Assembly (NCBI RefSeq): GCF_052065755.1
Contig: NZ_JBQHTK010000016.1
Location: forward strand, 1 to 64,000
Length of the DNA stretch: 64,000 nucleotides
Reading direction: 5' to 3'
Source: Allocoprococcus sp004560705
GTDB lineage: Bacteria; Bacillota; Clostridia; Lachnospirales; Lachnospiraceae
The notes under the pieces were generated by a model that ran no database searches, had not been told where the DNA came from, and saw only the letters and a program-made list of their open reading frames with translations. The position numbers were made by a program, and so were the translations under genes. Below are positions 35,185-44,858 of the stretch, piece after piece. Position 1 is the first letter of the stretch, and every line of letters starts with the position of its first letter.

Positions 35185-36084
35185 TTAGATTTTCTCCGGA
35201 AAATGACGCAGAAAATTTGACATGTCGTGGATTACTTTGATACTTTCCGGCATTTCCGGTTCAAAAACACTGAAGGCATGTGTCAGTGCTTTATTGGCAG
35301 GAAAATCCTGCAGGTGGTAAGGGGAATTATGCTTTTTGAGTGCTTTGGCAAAGTTCAATGTATAGTGCTGGAGCATATCATTCTTGCTGGTAACCAGATA
35401 GCAGGGCGGCAGATTTTTCGTAATTGCCGGATGTTCCGGATTGGTATACGGTGCAAATGAAGTTTTACGATATCTGGAGCCGTAAAGAAAGCTGGGAAGA
35501 AATAGTCCGATTTTATCCAGCTTCCGGGTGTAGAACATGCCGCTGATCAATCCCATTGCCTGAATCTGCAGGGTGGATGGATGAACGTGGGCGGCTACTG
35601 CCAGTTCCGGAGAATTCTGCATGGCAACTGCATAAACCGCTAAGTAGGCTCCGGCACTGTCCCCAACCATGTAAACCTGGTTCGGATTACCCTGGTAACG
35701 AGTCATGAGAGATTTTACAGCATCCATTGCCCTGGATATATCGTTGAACTGTTCATAAACAGTCACATCGGGGATCAGGCGATATTCGACGCTGAAAATT
35801 ACGAAATTCTGGCGGCAGAGCTGGACGCAGAATCGACGATTGAATTCTTTGCTTCCTTCCATCAGTCCGCCGCCATGCACATTGATGATAACCGGACGTG
35901 AGGGAACAAGTTTGGCGGGGCGGTAGATATCCATTGTATGCGCAGGGCATCTATCGTTTAAATAAGGAACATTTTCCACCAGTTTGATATCATCCGGAAT
36001 TTGAAATTTTGCGTTTCTCACTTTTGTTTCCTGATCAAATTCTTCTCTCTGTTTCAGAAACATTGATTTCATAAAATTGTGCAT
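35185..36084 (-). CDS. Alpha/beta hydrolase, HSL-type esterase/lipase
   Basis: 299 residues from the ATG at 36084, chosen because TAGGAGG lies just upstream. The oxyanion motif INVHGGGLMEGS at about 84-95 and the nucleophile elbow VGDSAGAYLA place it in the hormone-sensitive-lipase-like family; the catalytic His is likely in ALTHAFSVF near the end. It is probably cytoplasmic, acting on short esters. Its place inside a mobile island among regulators is unusual, and the substrate is unknown. Confidence 0.88.
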   Translation of the reverse strand: MHNFMKSMFLKQREEFDQETKVRNAKFQIPDDIKLVENVPYLNDRCPAHTMDIYRPAKLVPSRPVIINVHGGGLMEGSKEFNRRFCVQLCRQNFVIFSVEYRLIPDVTVYEQFNDISRAMDAVKSLMTRYQGNPNQVYMVGDSAGAYLAVYAVAMQNSPELAVAAHVHPSTLQIQAMGLISGMFYTRKLDKIGLFLPSFLYGSRYRKTSFAPYTNPEHPAITKNLPPCYLVTSKNDMLQHYTLNFAKALKKHNSPYHLQDFPANKALTHAFSVFEPEMPESIKVIHDMSNFLRHFPEKI

Positions 36085-36215
36085 AAGGTACCTCCTAAAT
36101 AGTAGTGAAACTGCAGTTGGATAAAACACAGCCTTCTACTTACAACCGATATCCAGGGGAAGTGCGTAAAAAAATCTCTATATTTTTTCCGGCGTTTGAA
36201 TTCTGTCGATGGACA

Positions 36216-37094
36216 TTATTGTTCGAAAAAGAAATCAGAATGTACATGCATGTCTTTTTCCAAAATATTTCGCAGCTTTTTTAGAATTTTGTCCCGTCGA
36301 TAACGGATAGTTCCTTCAGATACACCAATACTTGCAGCCAGAGGCCGCAAATGAATCTGATCAATATAAAGGCGGCGAATCAGGCTGCGTTCATCTGCAG
36401 TAAGATGTGCCAGTGCTTTGCGTAGATATTTGCGAGTGGTTTCTGCAAGCAGATTTTTATCAATCTGTGAATCCGGACAGGAAACATAAACTGCGGTTGG
36501 TAAATATTGATCGTCATTTAAATAGGCGCAGTAAGTATGTTTTTGTTCAATTTCAATAGAATTCTGAAGCTGTCTGTAATAACGACGGATAGTACGGATA
36601 AATTTTGGCTGAACGCTTCCATTCACAGTGCCGTTTAAGAGTTCTCTGGAAATTTCATTTTTCTTATAAAGGTATTGAGCTGTTTCAATCAGGATGGCTT
36701 TGTCAAGCTGTGGCAGAACTTCCGGAGTAATCAGGTGTTTTTTTACTGTAGTCAGTACGTCTTCAGAGATTAGATTTTTGCTGTAAAGTTTTTCTGTTTT
36801 CCCGATCAGCTTGTGATGATAAATCTGAAAAAGTATTTCAGAGGATACGGATCCGCTTTTTATCAGGGAAAGAATGTCAGATGGTTGTTTCCCTTCCTGA
36901 ATCTGGTCGCAGATCCGCTTTATCAGCCGTCGCTGGCGGCAAAAATCAAAACAAGTGTCTTTCCCCTGCCTTTTAATAATTTCTTCCTGTAAAGACAGGG
37001 GAATCGTGCCATTCTGCAGTTGAATGATCGTATCCTGATCAATGCTGTACCGCATTCCTTCAATGAGAAGAGAGATAGTTGTTGTGTTCTCCAT
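36216..37094 (-). CDS. Sigma-like regulator with C-terminal HTH, paralog 2
   Basis: 292 residues. The C-terminus (LTADERSLIRRLYIDQIHLRPLAASIGVSEGTIRYRRDKILKKLRN) is a sigma-70 region 4-type helix-turn-helix. The N-terminal half is helical and shares DTCFDFCRQRRL(I/M)KR, SGSV(S/P)SEILF, LLTPEVLP-like and GEISRE-like segments with the protein at 53378-54259. AGGAGGAAG precedes the start. The upstream leader has two terminator hairpins, so expression is probably attenuated. It may act as a dedicated sigma or DNA-binding regulator of the island. Confidence 0.75.
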   Translation of the reverse strand: MENTTTISLLIEGMRYSIDQDTIIQLQNGTIPLSLQEEIIKRQGKDTCFDFCRQRRLIKRICDQIQEGKQPSDILSLIKSGSVSSEILFQIYHHKLIGKTEKLYSKNLISEDVLTTVKKHLITPEVLPQLDKAILIETAQYLYKKNEISRELLNGTVNGSVQPKFIRTIRRYYRQLQNSIEIEQKHTYCAYLNDDQYLPTAVYVSCPDSQIDKNLLAETTRKYLRKALAHLTADERSLIRRLYIDQIHLRPLAASIGVSEGTIRYRRDKILKKLRNILEKDMHVHSDFFFEQ

Positions 37095-37119
37095 ATAAAC
37101 TTCCTCCTGATTGACTGCA

Positions 37120-37219
37120 CAAAAAAAACCCGGAGAACAAAAAGTTCTCCAGGCCGTAGGCAGTATTTATTTTTGGAAAAACAGCAATAAAAAAACCCTG
37201 TCCTGTGAATAGGACAAGG
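37120..37219 (-). terminator. Two tandem terminator hairpins in the leader of the sigma-like gene
   Basis: On the minus strand, CCTTGTCCT/AGGACAGGG followed by seven T (plus 37219-37189), then GGAGAAC-TTTTT-GTTCTCC followed by GGG and eight T (37150-37120). Both lie between a likely promoter region and the start codon at 37094. Such leader terminators imply attenuation or antitermination. Confidence 0.75.
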
Positions 37220-37289
37220 TTTAAAAAATGATATTTTTGCCAGTATATATAGTCTAAACTATTGACAATCGGAAGTCAGTAGGGACTTA

Positions 37290-37341
37290 GTCGGGGATTT
37301 CCAGGAAAAAGTCGGGGATATGATTGGGGAAATGGTCGGGG
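37290..37341 (-). promoter_or_regulatory. Three CCCCGAC heptamers, candidate SARP binding sites
   Basis: On the minus strand CCCCGAC occurs at 37341-37335, 37317-37311 and 37296-37290, spaced 24 and 21 bp. They stand upstream of a TTGTCA...TATACT-like promoter that would read the sigma-like gene. SARP regulators bind heptamer direct repeats, and a SARP-like gene lies just upstream at 38059-39378. Confidence 0.45.
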
Positions 37342-37343
37342 TG

Positions 37344-37943
37344 TCAGATACGGAGTTGTTGGGACAGATTACCGGAAACCATATCGAAAAACTTTTCTTC
37401 TTTTATTCCCAGAGTTGATACACGTTCATAAGTGATGAGTGCTGTGGGAAGAACATATCCCCAGAGCGAAATGCCGAAAAGAAGGATTGCTTCTTTTTTT
37501 CGCTCATAATAAGTACTTCGCTCTAATGTTAATATTTCAGCTACCTGATTATCTGTACGGGGAGTTGCATCCATAAAACGAAGTTGGAGAAGGCGGGTGT
37601 ATTCATCTCCGAATATTGGATACTCATTGACAAGGCTAAGAGCAATATCGGCTAATTCAATCAGCCATTTACTTTCAAAGAGATGATTTACCTGGATTTC
37701 AAAACAGGAGCAAGTTGCGGTAGGCGCCAGATCGGAAAGATAGAGCAGAGCTGTATTCAGTTCCATTCCGTATGTACCGGTAATTTCTTTCCGCAGATCT
37801 ATTGCTCTGTTTTTTATTGCCCAGATTACTTGATGATAGAAAAGCAGTAAGGTCTTTGCCTGCTCATATAAGGATTTCAGGTTAAAACCCAGAATATGGC
37901 ATTGTACCTTTATAAATTTCATCGTTCTTGATTCTGTTCTCAT
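37344..37943 (-). CDS. ArpU/RinA-like phage-type regulator
   Basis: 199 residues. The segment RLLQLRFMDATPRTDNQVAEILTLERSTYYERKKEAILLFGISLWGYVLP resembles the sigma-region-4-like domain of ArpU/RinA late-gene activators of phages and mobile elements. The N-terminal half is helical and unassigned. GGAGGAAGA lies before the start. It forms part of the minus-strand regulator series of the island. Confidence 0.55.
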   Translation of the reverse strand: MRTESRTMKFIKVQCHILGFNLKSLYEQAKTLLLFYHQVIWAIKNRAIDLRKEITGTYGMELNTALLYLSDLAPTATCSCFEIQVNHLFESKWLIELADIALSLVNEYPIFGDEYTRLLQLRFMDATPRTDNQVAEILTLERSTYYERKKEAILLFGISLWGYVLPTALITYERVSTLGIKEEKFFDMVSGNLSQQLRI

Positions 37944-38058
37944 TCATTCTTCCTCCAGAGTTCTTGATAATGTTGGCGCCTACCATTATAACAGGCTCTG
38001 GTTTAATGAATGACTCATAGGTGGTTTAATATGAGTTTTTTTTCGGTTTAATTTCGGT

Positions 38059-39378
38059 TTAACGAGGGTCATTGAAAAGGCTGTTTAATAGCTCTTTTTG
38101 CTCTTCGGTAAGGTATTGACCGTACTGTAAATAATGCTTTTGTGCAATATCAAAGCCGCCTAAACATATCATAGACCGGATATGCCAGAAATGGATGTCT
38201 CCATTGCCGGATTCCATATTCAGCGCAGCGCTGGAAACACTGTACATTTCTGAATATGCCTGTTCCTGATAGAGCAGTGGAAGCAGTTCCAGGATTGCTT
38301 TTATGTAAGACAGGTGATAGTAGGCTCGCATATTATCCAGCCAGGAATCTCCTACGTAATTGGGGAGAAATTCATGTTCGTACAGGTTTGCTGCCTGACG
38401 CAAATAATGAATCTTTTCTTTACGTGTGGCGGATGGCAGCATTCCGTTTCGGCATAAACTGTCAAATAAATCGGCATCCGTCACAAGATTAATGTTCGGA
38501 TTCAAGTAATAGTTTCCGACTTTATCTGAAATAACAAGATTATCAGGGAAAATCGGGCTTAATATATTACGGGCACGGTGTACAACATTTTTAACCTGTT
38601 TTGACGGAGAATCTATTTCTGCATTTGGCCATAGTGCATCTGTCAATTCCCGTTGAGATACTTTTCGGGTACGGTAGATCAGCAGATAGGTGATCAAACG
38701 GACTGCCAGAGGAGAAGTAATCTCACTTTCTGTCAAGGTACCAAAACGGGTTGTAATGGAAAGCCCCCCAAATACCTTGATAATTACATCACGGTCAGTC
38801 CGGCATTCTTTCTGACTTGTGATATTCAGACGATTCATCAACTGGAATTCGTTTCGTTCCGCTGCGCAGACATAAGAAAGTGCCTGCAGCATACCGTATA
38901 AACCGATATATCTTCTTGGATTTCGGATATAAATATAACCGCTGGTACGTTTATAATAGGGAGCGACAGCAAGAACCTGAATTCCCATTTTATGCATCAG
39001 TCCATTTTCATAAAGTGAAAGCATTGAAGAATCTTCAGGTTCACGGACATCAAAAACATCATTGTGAATAATTTTACCATAGAGATAAGGTGTTTCTTCA
39101 GGGGTGATATTGATTACGCGACCCTCATAGCTGCGAATATTGTTTCTGCAATGTTCATTTACACAGACTCCATAGCCAAGTTCAAAATTTGTTTCTACCA
39201 GAGCAGCACTGTCACAATCATAAAAGGCCAGAGCGATTTCCAGACATTTATCTACAATCACTACTGGATTACCGCTGCCTCGCAGGCCGGCTTCTAATCC
39301 GGTCAGGGTTGCCTCAAACTGTTCTACATATTCCTGATATTGGGGATGATTTTGCTTCTCTTGTGGTGTAGTGAGCAT
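38059..39378 (-). CDS. SARP-like transcriptional regulator with GAF-like N-terminus
   Basis: 439 residues. Residues about 20-185 look like a GAF-type sensor (DKCLEIALAFYDCDSAALVETN ... VLAVAPYYKRTSGYIYIRNP). Then FGGLSITTRFGTLTESEITSPLAVRLITYLLIYRTRKVSQRELTDALWP is the winged helix of SARP/OmpR type, and the rest is a helical BTAD-like domain (DADLFDSLC, YEHEFLPNYVGDSWLDNMRAYY). Expected to be a ligand-controlled activator. GAAGGAGAG precedes the ATG. It follows the recombinase operon after a 497-bp gap. Confidence 0.75.
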   Translation of the reverse strand: MLTTPQEKQNHPQYQEYVEQFEATLTGLEAGLRGSGNPVVIVDKCLEIALAFYDCDSAALVETNFELGYGVCVNEHCRNNIRSYEGRVINITPEETPYLYGKIIHNDVFDVREPEDSSMLSLYENGLMHKMGIQVLAVAPYYKRTSGYIYIRNPRRYIGLYGMLQALSYVCAAERNEFQLMNRLNITSQKECRTDRDVIIKVFGGLSITTRFGTLTESEITSPLAVRLITYLLIYRTRKVSQRELTDALWPNAEIDSPSKQVKNVVHRARNILSPIFPDNLVISDKVGNYYLNPNINLVTDADLFDSLCRNGMLPSATRKEKIHYLRQAANLYEHEFLPNYVGDSWLDNMRAYYHLSYIKAILELLPLLYQEQAYSEMYSVSSAALNMESGNGDIHFWHIRSMICLGGFDIAQKHYLQYGQYLTEEQKELLNSLFNDPR

Positions 39379-39686
39379 TAGTATAGTATCTCTCCTTCTT
39401 ACTGTATTCTAAAAAGGCGGCAGAAAATCTCAGAAGAGATTGGAACTGTCGCCTGAATTTTTATGTTCCTACTTCATGATTCATGCAGGTGACATCATAC
39501 TATTTGTATCAGAAGATGATACTATTTAAGCTGACAATGAGCAAAAGTGTTGTATATGAAGTAGATAATATTTTGCTGTTTCCGCTTCAGTAGCAAAAAG
39601 GAAAAATTTTCCATTTAACTAACATAAAGTATAAAAATGCAAGCATATTATATCATTTGTAAAAAAAATGTGCACTTGTTTTTCAT

Positions 39687-39725
39687 CGACAAAAAGTACG
39701 ATTTTACGTGCTTTTACGACAAAAA
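39687..39725. promoter_or_regulatory. Two CGACAAAAA direct repeats 30 bp apart
   Basis: CGACAAAAA starts at 39687 and 39717, each followed by a GATTTT within about 20 bp. They lie in the 497-bp gap between the last recombinase gene and the SARP-like gene, which otherwise holds no gene. They could be operator sites. Confidence 0.35.
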
Positions 39726-39843
39726 TAGTGATTTTGATTTACATTAATCGAATGCTTGATCAAAAAAGATGATTGATTGCAAAAAGGTTAATCATCAGGC
39801 GGTGTGTTACTGATAGAGTGGACGAATGGAGTATGATAACATT

Positions 39844-39869
39844 CCCCGGTAATGAGAAAATTACCGGGG
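39844..39869. terminator. Hairpin at the end of the recombinase operon
   Basis: CCCCGGTAAT and ATTACCGGGG form a 10-bp perfect stem directly after the stop of the last recombinase gene (minus strand). No strong T-run follows. Confidence 0.7.
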
Positions 39870-39875
39870 AGATTA

Positions 39876-41477
39876 TTATGCGGGTTCTTCATATGGTATG
39901 ATGAAACGGAGAAGATTTTCTTTTTCTTCCTGGTACATCAGGGTAATGAAACATTTATGGTCAGGAGAGATTTCAATCCGTTTTACTAAGTGTTTTACCA
40001 GTTCTCTGTCAAGAACAAAATCTTCTGGTAAGCTGCCGAATCGGGTAAGCCATTTATTGGGTTCCGTGAATTCGGATATGAGTTGATCTTTCTGTTTCCT
40101 CAGTATGGAAAACTCTGTCCGTAATAATGCCATATTCTGTTCAGAATCGTTACCAGCAGATTTTGAATCCATGACCTGATCGAGCAGTATTGCTATCTGA
40201 CTGGAAATTTGTTTGTCTGCAGCAAGGTAGGCGGGACTGTGGGTTCCATTGGCAGTTTGCAATGCGGCGGCTTTTGCAGCGGCGCGTTCTTCTAAAATCG
40301 CTTTTTTTACTTCTAATGCAATATCTTCCGTTGGGTGCAGAATACGGGAGCAGGCATTTGGAAGTTTCTTAGGCGTACTGCAGCAAACATAAGCGGATGA
40401 AGCATTGGGAGAATCATGATTACGGCAGACATGAATCATGTTTCTTTTGCAGACTGCGCAGAAAATATTGTTACGAAACAAAGAGATTGGATGTTTCCTT
40501 TTTTGCGTTTCGGTTTGTTTCCGGCTTTCACGGAAAAGCTGTTCCTGACATCGCAGGAGGATGTCTGCCGCCTCAAAATCGTCTTTTGATATCAGCGGGG
40601 GATGGTGATCGTGAATCACGCTTCCGGAAGGAATTGGTGTTTCTGTCATTGCCTGCTTTTTTAAATCTTTTGGCATTTTCGGGATACGGTAAATGTGGTC
40701 CCCGATATAAACCGGATTTTGAAGAATCTTTCGAATGGAGACGGAAGACCAGTAATCATTGGCAGGAAGTCTCTTGTAAGAATATCCCATCTGGATACGG
40801 CGTTTGCCGGGTGTTGGTATCTTTTTCTTTGTCAGTATTCTGGCAATGTGATTAACTTCAAAGCCGGATAAATATAGGCCGAAAATCTCCTGTACAACAG
40901 GTGCTGTTTCAGAATCGATCTTCATCATGCAGGGACTGTCCGGATCGTACAGGTATCCATATGGGGAAAAAGCCGTGTTTTTCCCATGTTCTCCGGCCTG
41001 TTCCTGAAGCAGGGGATGATTCCAAAGCTGTTGGATTATGGGGTTTTGCGGCGGTGGATTGCACGTAATTTCGTTCCAAGTCTGTTTCAGGAAAGCCATT
41101 TTATAGCAGGGCTTTTTTAGAGCAGCATTTTCCAGACTGCTGTCGTAATGGTTTTTTATGGCAATGACGCGTGTGTGGCAACCGTCAATCAGAGAAGACA
41201 AAAGCAGTTCCTGTTCCACGGAAGATATCGCCAGATGAGAAAAGTCCGTGATAATGATGCAGGAGAGTTCTTGATTTTCAGCATCCTGCAGCATCTTTTG
41301 AAAAGAAAGACGGTTCACATGCTCATCCGGTGTCTCGTTGTCCCGATAGATTTTTGTGGGGAATGAACGAAAGTCGGAATGCTCCTGAATATAGTCGATA
41401 ATCAGTTGCTGTGAGCAGGAGAGTTCTTCTGGTTCGTTATTTCCGGTTCGGATATAGATTGCAATGTTTTGATTCAT
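39876..41477 (-). CDS. Large serine recombinase-like protein, catalytically dead (R1)
   Basis: 533 residues. The N-terminus reads IAIYIRTGNNE where active relatives have YLRLSKAD, so the catalytic serine is glycine. The second active-site block reads TDFSHLAISS instead of KDLSRFSRD, so both arginines are lost. The recombinase domain (AFSPYGYLYDPDSP), zinc ribbon (IFCAVCKRNM ... CSTPKKLPNAC) and coiled coil are kept. The frame is intact over its full length, which argues for a retained DNA-binding or structural role. It overlaps R2 by 4 nt (ATGA) and is the last gene of the operon. Confidence 0.85.
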   Translation of the reverse strand: MNQNIAIYIRTGNNEPEELSCSQQLIIDYIQEHSDFRSFPTKIYRDNETPDEHVNRLSFQKMLQDAENQELSCIIITDFSHLAISSVEQELLLSSLIDGCHTRVIAIKNHYDSSLENAALKKPCYKMAFLKQTWNEITCNPPPQNPIIQQLWNHPLLQEQAGEHGKNTAFSPYGYLYDPDSPCMMKIDSETAPVVQEIFGLYLSGFEVNHIARILTKKKIPTPGKRRIQMGYSYKRLPANDYWSSVSIRKILQNPVYIGDHIYRIPKMPKDLKKQAMTETPIPSGSVIHDHHPPLISKDDFEAADILLRCQEQLFRESRKQTETQKRKHPISLFRNNIFCAVCKRNMIHVCRNHDSPNASSAYVCCSTPKKLPNACSRILHPTEDIALEVKKAILEERAAAKAAALQTANGTHSPAYLAADKQISSQIAILLDQVMDSKSAGNDSEQNMALLRTEFSILRKQKDQLISEFTEPNKWLTRFGSLPEDFVLDRELVKHLVKRIEISPDHKCFITLMYQEEKENLLRFIIPYEEPA

Positions 41478-43144
41478 ATGTATGGTTTCTCCTCTTCCTG
41501 TGATGGAACGATAGAATCATGATTTATCTGGGTTTGACGTGCCTTTTGGAATTGCTCCGACAAAGCAGCAAATAATTCTTCGTGTTTCCATTTGATCTGG
41601 TATTTATCAGGTCCAAAGATTGTAATGGTTTCAACGTAGGTCTGTAATAAATCTTCTGTCAGTTCATTGACTGCCAGATATTCCCTGGCCGTTTCAGCCA
41701 GATGAATCAGTTCATCAGAAATAGACTGCTCTGCCAGTTTTTCTTTTTCCTGGTACAGGTTGGTTAAATCTTGCTGTATAGAATCTATATTTTTCTGCAG
41801 AGAGCTTTTTTGTGAATCGAAAGCATTGGGAGAGAGTGTACCGTCTGCCATTAATTCAAACAGTTTTCGTTTTTCATTTTGCAATGTGTTCAGCCGATTA
41901 TTCAGGAGCGTAATTTTGGCCTGATATAGCTTCATCTGTTTTTGGGCTTCCTGTATCTCTAACTCCTGTTTTTCTTTCATGAGAATCAGCTGACGGAGAG
42001 CAAATGTTATCTGCTGGTACACAAACTGTTCAAGTTTATCTATGGGATAGTTCGTACCGGGACAGATGGAATGCTTCAGCTGAGAAGAAAGACAGAAGGC
42101 GTTTTTACCGTCATTGCGAAATCGAAGGGTCATTCCACAGAATCCACACTGTAATTTTCCCTTTAGTGGTGTAGTTACAGGAGGTATTTTCTTTTTGGGG
42201 CGAGTGGAAGGCGGACGTTCTAATGCTCTGTGGGCAGCATCATACAGTTCCCGGCTGATAATCGGTTTGTGTGCATGGGTACGAATCAAACGTTCTTTCG
42301 GTGGAACCGATACGGTTTTGTTTTGCTCTGTCAGGGAAGTATGTGTCTTTCTCATTTCCAGGTCTCCAAGATACGCAGTATTGGACAGGATGCGGGAAAC
42401 CATCGTATATTTCCAAAGAGGCTGAGTGGTTTTCCAGTATTTTCCCGATTTTCCGTGTTCGGGATGGGATGCATTATATTGTGCCGGTGTCAGGATTTTT
42501 TGACCATTTAAATAGTTCGCAATGGCTGTAGGGCGCATTCCCTGTGAAGCCAGTGTGAAGATCAGCTGCACAACCGGGGCAGTTTCCGGATCAATTTCAT
42601 AACAGTGTAATTTCCAGTTGCTGATATAGCCATAAGGAGCCGATCCAATGAAAGTACCGCTTTTCATGCGATATTCCACACTGGAAGCGCGTTTTTTAGA
42701 GAGATCCTTGCTGTAATAGGAATAAACCAGTGACTGCAGCGCAATATTCATGGTTTCCAGATAAGAATTCGTTTCCTTGCTGTCATAATGGTCATTAATG
42801 GAAAGAAAACGGATCCCGAGCATAGGGAAAATCTGCTCTACGTAGTCTCCGAGTACCAGGTAATCACGGGAAAAGCGTGACAGGTCTTTTACGATTACCG
42901 CATGGATTTTTCCTGCTTTGGCCTGGGCGATCAGTTTTTTAAAAGCAGGCCGTTGTGTGTTTGTCCCAGTATAGCCATCATCTACAAATTCACGGTATTT
43001 CATCGCAGATAAATCCGGATGTGTCAAAAGATAGTTTTTGATCAGGGTTCTCTGGTTGGAAATACTGTTGCTTTCATTTTTTTTGGAAAGATCACCGTCT
43101 GCCTTGGATAATCGAAGATAGGCAGCTAAAGTAAAGGAAGCCAT
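41474..43144 (-). CDS. Large serine recombinase, active-type (R2)
   Basis: 556 residues from the ATG at 43144; the ATG at 43153 is only 3 nt from the GGGAGG. The catalytic domain has AAYLRLSKADGDLS (Ser nucleophile) and KDLSRFSRD. It continues with the recombinase domain (SAPYGYISNWKLHCYEIDPE), a zinc ribbon (LQCGFCGMTLRF) and a coiled coil. It is close to R6 in sequence layout (ESNSISNQR), forming subgroup B. It overlaps R3 upstream. Confidence 0.92.
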   Translation of the reverse strand: MASFTLAAYLRLSKADGDLSKKNESNSISNQRTLIKNYLLTHPDLSAMKYREFVDDGYTGTNTQRPAFKKLIAQAKAGKIHAVIVKDLSRFSRDYLVLGDYVEQIFPMLGIRFLSINDHYDSKETNSYLETMNIALQSLVYSYYSKDLSKKRASSVEYRMKSGTFIGSAPYGYISNWKLHCYEIDPETAPVVQLIFTLASQGMRPTAIANYLNGQKILTPAQYNASHPEHGKSGKYWKTTQPLWKYTMVSRILSNTAYLGDLEMRKTHTSLTEQNKTVSVPPKERLIRTHAHKPIISRELYDAAHRALERPPSTRPKKKIPPVTTPLKGKLQCGFCGMTLRFRNDGKNAFCLSSQLKHSICPGTNYPIDKLEQFVYQQITFALRQLILMKEKQELEIQEAQKQMKLYQAKITLLNNRLNTLQNEKRKLFELMADGTLSPNAFDSQKSSLQKNIDSIQQDLTNLYQEKEKLAEQSISDELIHLAETAREYLAVNELTEDLLQTYVETITIFGPDKYQIKWKHEELFAALSEQFQKARQTQINHDSIVPSQEEEKPYI

Positions 43145-43145
43145 G

Positions 43146-44858
43146 TCATTCACCTCCCATCAAAGTATCATAGAGATTGCAGAGGAGCAGGAACCAGGAT
43201 TCTTCTTTAAAGTGAATCGTCACCTGTTCCGAATAATTAAGTTCAATTCGTTCAATCAGCTGATGTACAGTCGAAGAATCCAGTTTATGAGGAGCCGGAG
43301 TTTGGGTAAACAGGATCAGCCATGGATTCGAAAGGGAAAGTGCCTGTTTTACTTGAATCAGGGTATTTGCCTGTTGTGCAAGTTCTGAAGAAAGAATACG
43401 ACTTTGGGAGCGCAGTTGTTCCAACTGAAGACCGAATGTTTCATCGTCAATCTGAAAATCGGCATGGGATTCAAAGGCATCTGCACGGTTTTCTGCCAGG
43501 ATGCAGGACTGCTGGTGAGTCTGATCCAAAACTAACTGTAAGGAAGACAGACAGGCAGAAATTTTGTTTTTTCCTTCAGACGACAGCATCCAGTGCTTAA
43601 ACCGGGCAGCGACCCGAAACTGATTCTGCAGTTGTGCCAGAACGATCACATCCAGCAGTTTTTTACTGATATGATTTTGCGGATGGGGATCCAGTACGGA
43701 AGACCCGGCACTTTGACAGGCGTATCCCATCACAGAATCAGCAGGATGTTCTGCATCGGCGCCGGTCATTTGAATTTTGTGTCCGCATACCTGGCAGAAA
43801 AGAATCCTTTTATAAAAATTGGGCTGATTCTGGTAGATGGCAGCATTTTGTTTTACCGCATTTTTGTAATGCTTTGTGGTCTGTTCAAAACGTTTCTGAA
43901 GTTTGTCAAAATCTTCGTGGGAAATATAAGCCGGATGAGCATTGGGAATAATAACCCATTCTTCTTCCGGAATGCGGGTGCGTTTATTATAGGGATCACA
44001 TTTACGGTTATAACATTTGCCGCATACAAAATCACCTGTGTAAACACGGTTGGTCAGAATAAGACGAACAGAGGTGGTACTCCATAAAGTGGAACCTTCA
44101 TGCTTTGTCTTTCCGCCGGAACGCAAAAATTCCACGCGTTCCTGAGTCGGTGCTTTCATTTCCCGAAGTCTCATGGAGATGGTATGGGTGCTGACTCCTT
44201 CTATTCCCCATTGAAAAATCAGTCGGACGAAATGCGATACATTGGGGTCGAAAGTCAAATATCTGGGCTTTTCCGGATCAAAAGTATATCCATAGGGAAA
44301 TCCTTTACGAAAGACACCCTGAGCTTTTCTCAGATCATAGCTGTCAGAAAATCTGCGCGAGAGATCACGGCTGAAAAAGTCATTCAGAATGTTTTTCAGG
44401 ATAATAGGAAGCTGAGAGGGATCGGAGGTATCGCTGTCAAATCTATCGTTGATTGAGATATACCGAACACCCATCATAGGGAAGAGGATTTCCAGGTAAT
44501 AACCAGTTTCCAGATAATTTCGACCAAGGCGGGACAGATCTTTGGTTACGATACAGTTGATCTTTCCTGACTGGATATCCTGAATCATCCGTAAAAAGCC
44601 GGGGCGCTGGAAGTTGGTGCCGGACCAGCCATTGTCAATATATCGTTCTACCAGATTCAGTTCCGGATGGTTTTCCATATATTCTTCTAACATGGATATC
44701 TGGTTTTGAATACTGTCCCGGCAGACGTGATTCATATCATACAGAGATAACCTGGCATAAAGTGCTGTATGATTCACTGGAAGGACGGATTCCGGTTTGA
44801 CGGATTTGTAGTTCTTGATTCGCTGAATTTGTTCATTCTGGCGGCTTTTTCGTGCCAT
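43146..44858 (-). CDS. Large serine recombinase, active-type (R3)
   Basis: 570 residues. It starts MARKSRQNEQIQR with AAAGGAG upstream. Catalytic residues are present: ALYARLSLYD and KDLSRLGRNYLETGYYLE, with DNGWSGTNFQRPGF between. Zinc ribbon LFCQVCGHKIQ and a C-terminal coiled coil follow. It is very similar in layout to R7 (same MARKSR start and DNGW(S/T)GTNFQRP), forming subgroup A. It overlaps R4 by 26 nt. Confidence 0.92.
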   Translation of the reverse strand: MARKSRQNEQIQRIKNYKSVKPESVLPVNHTALYARLSLYDMNHVCRDSIQNQISMLEEYMENHPELNLVERYIDNGWSGTNFQRPGFLRMIQDIQSGKINCIVTKDLSRLGRNYLETGYYLEILFPMMGVRYISINDRFDSDTSDPSQLPIILKNILNDFFSRDLSRRFSDSYDLRKAQGVFRKGFPYGYTFDPEKPRYLTFDPNVSHFVRLIFQWGIEGVSTHTISMRLREMKAPTQERVEFLRSGGKTKHEGSTLWSTTSVRLILTNRVYTGDFVCGKCYNRKCDPYNKRTRIPEEEWVIIPNAHPAYISHEDFDKLQKRFEQTTKHYKNAVKQNAAIYQNQPNFYKRILFCQVCGHKIQMTGADAEHPADSVMGYACQSAGSSVLDPHPQNHISKKLLDVIVLAQLQNQFRVAARFKHWMLSSEGKNKISACLSSLQLVLDQTHQQSCILAENRADAFESHADFQIDDETFGLQLEQLRSQSRILSSELAQQANTLIQVKQALSLSNPWLILFTQTPAPHKLDSSTVHQLIERIELNYSEQVTIHFKEESWFLLLCNLYDTLMGGE

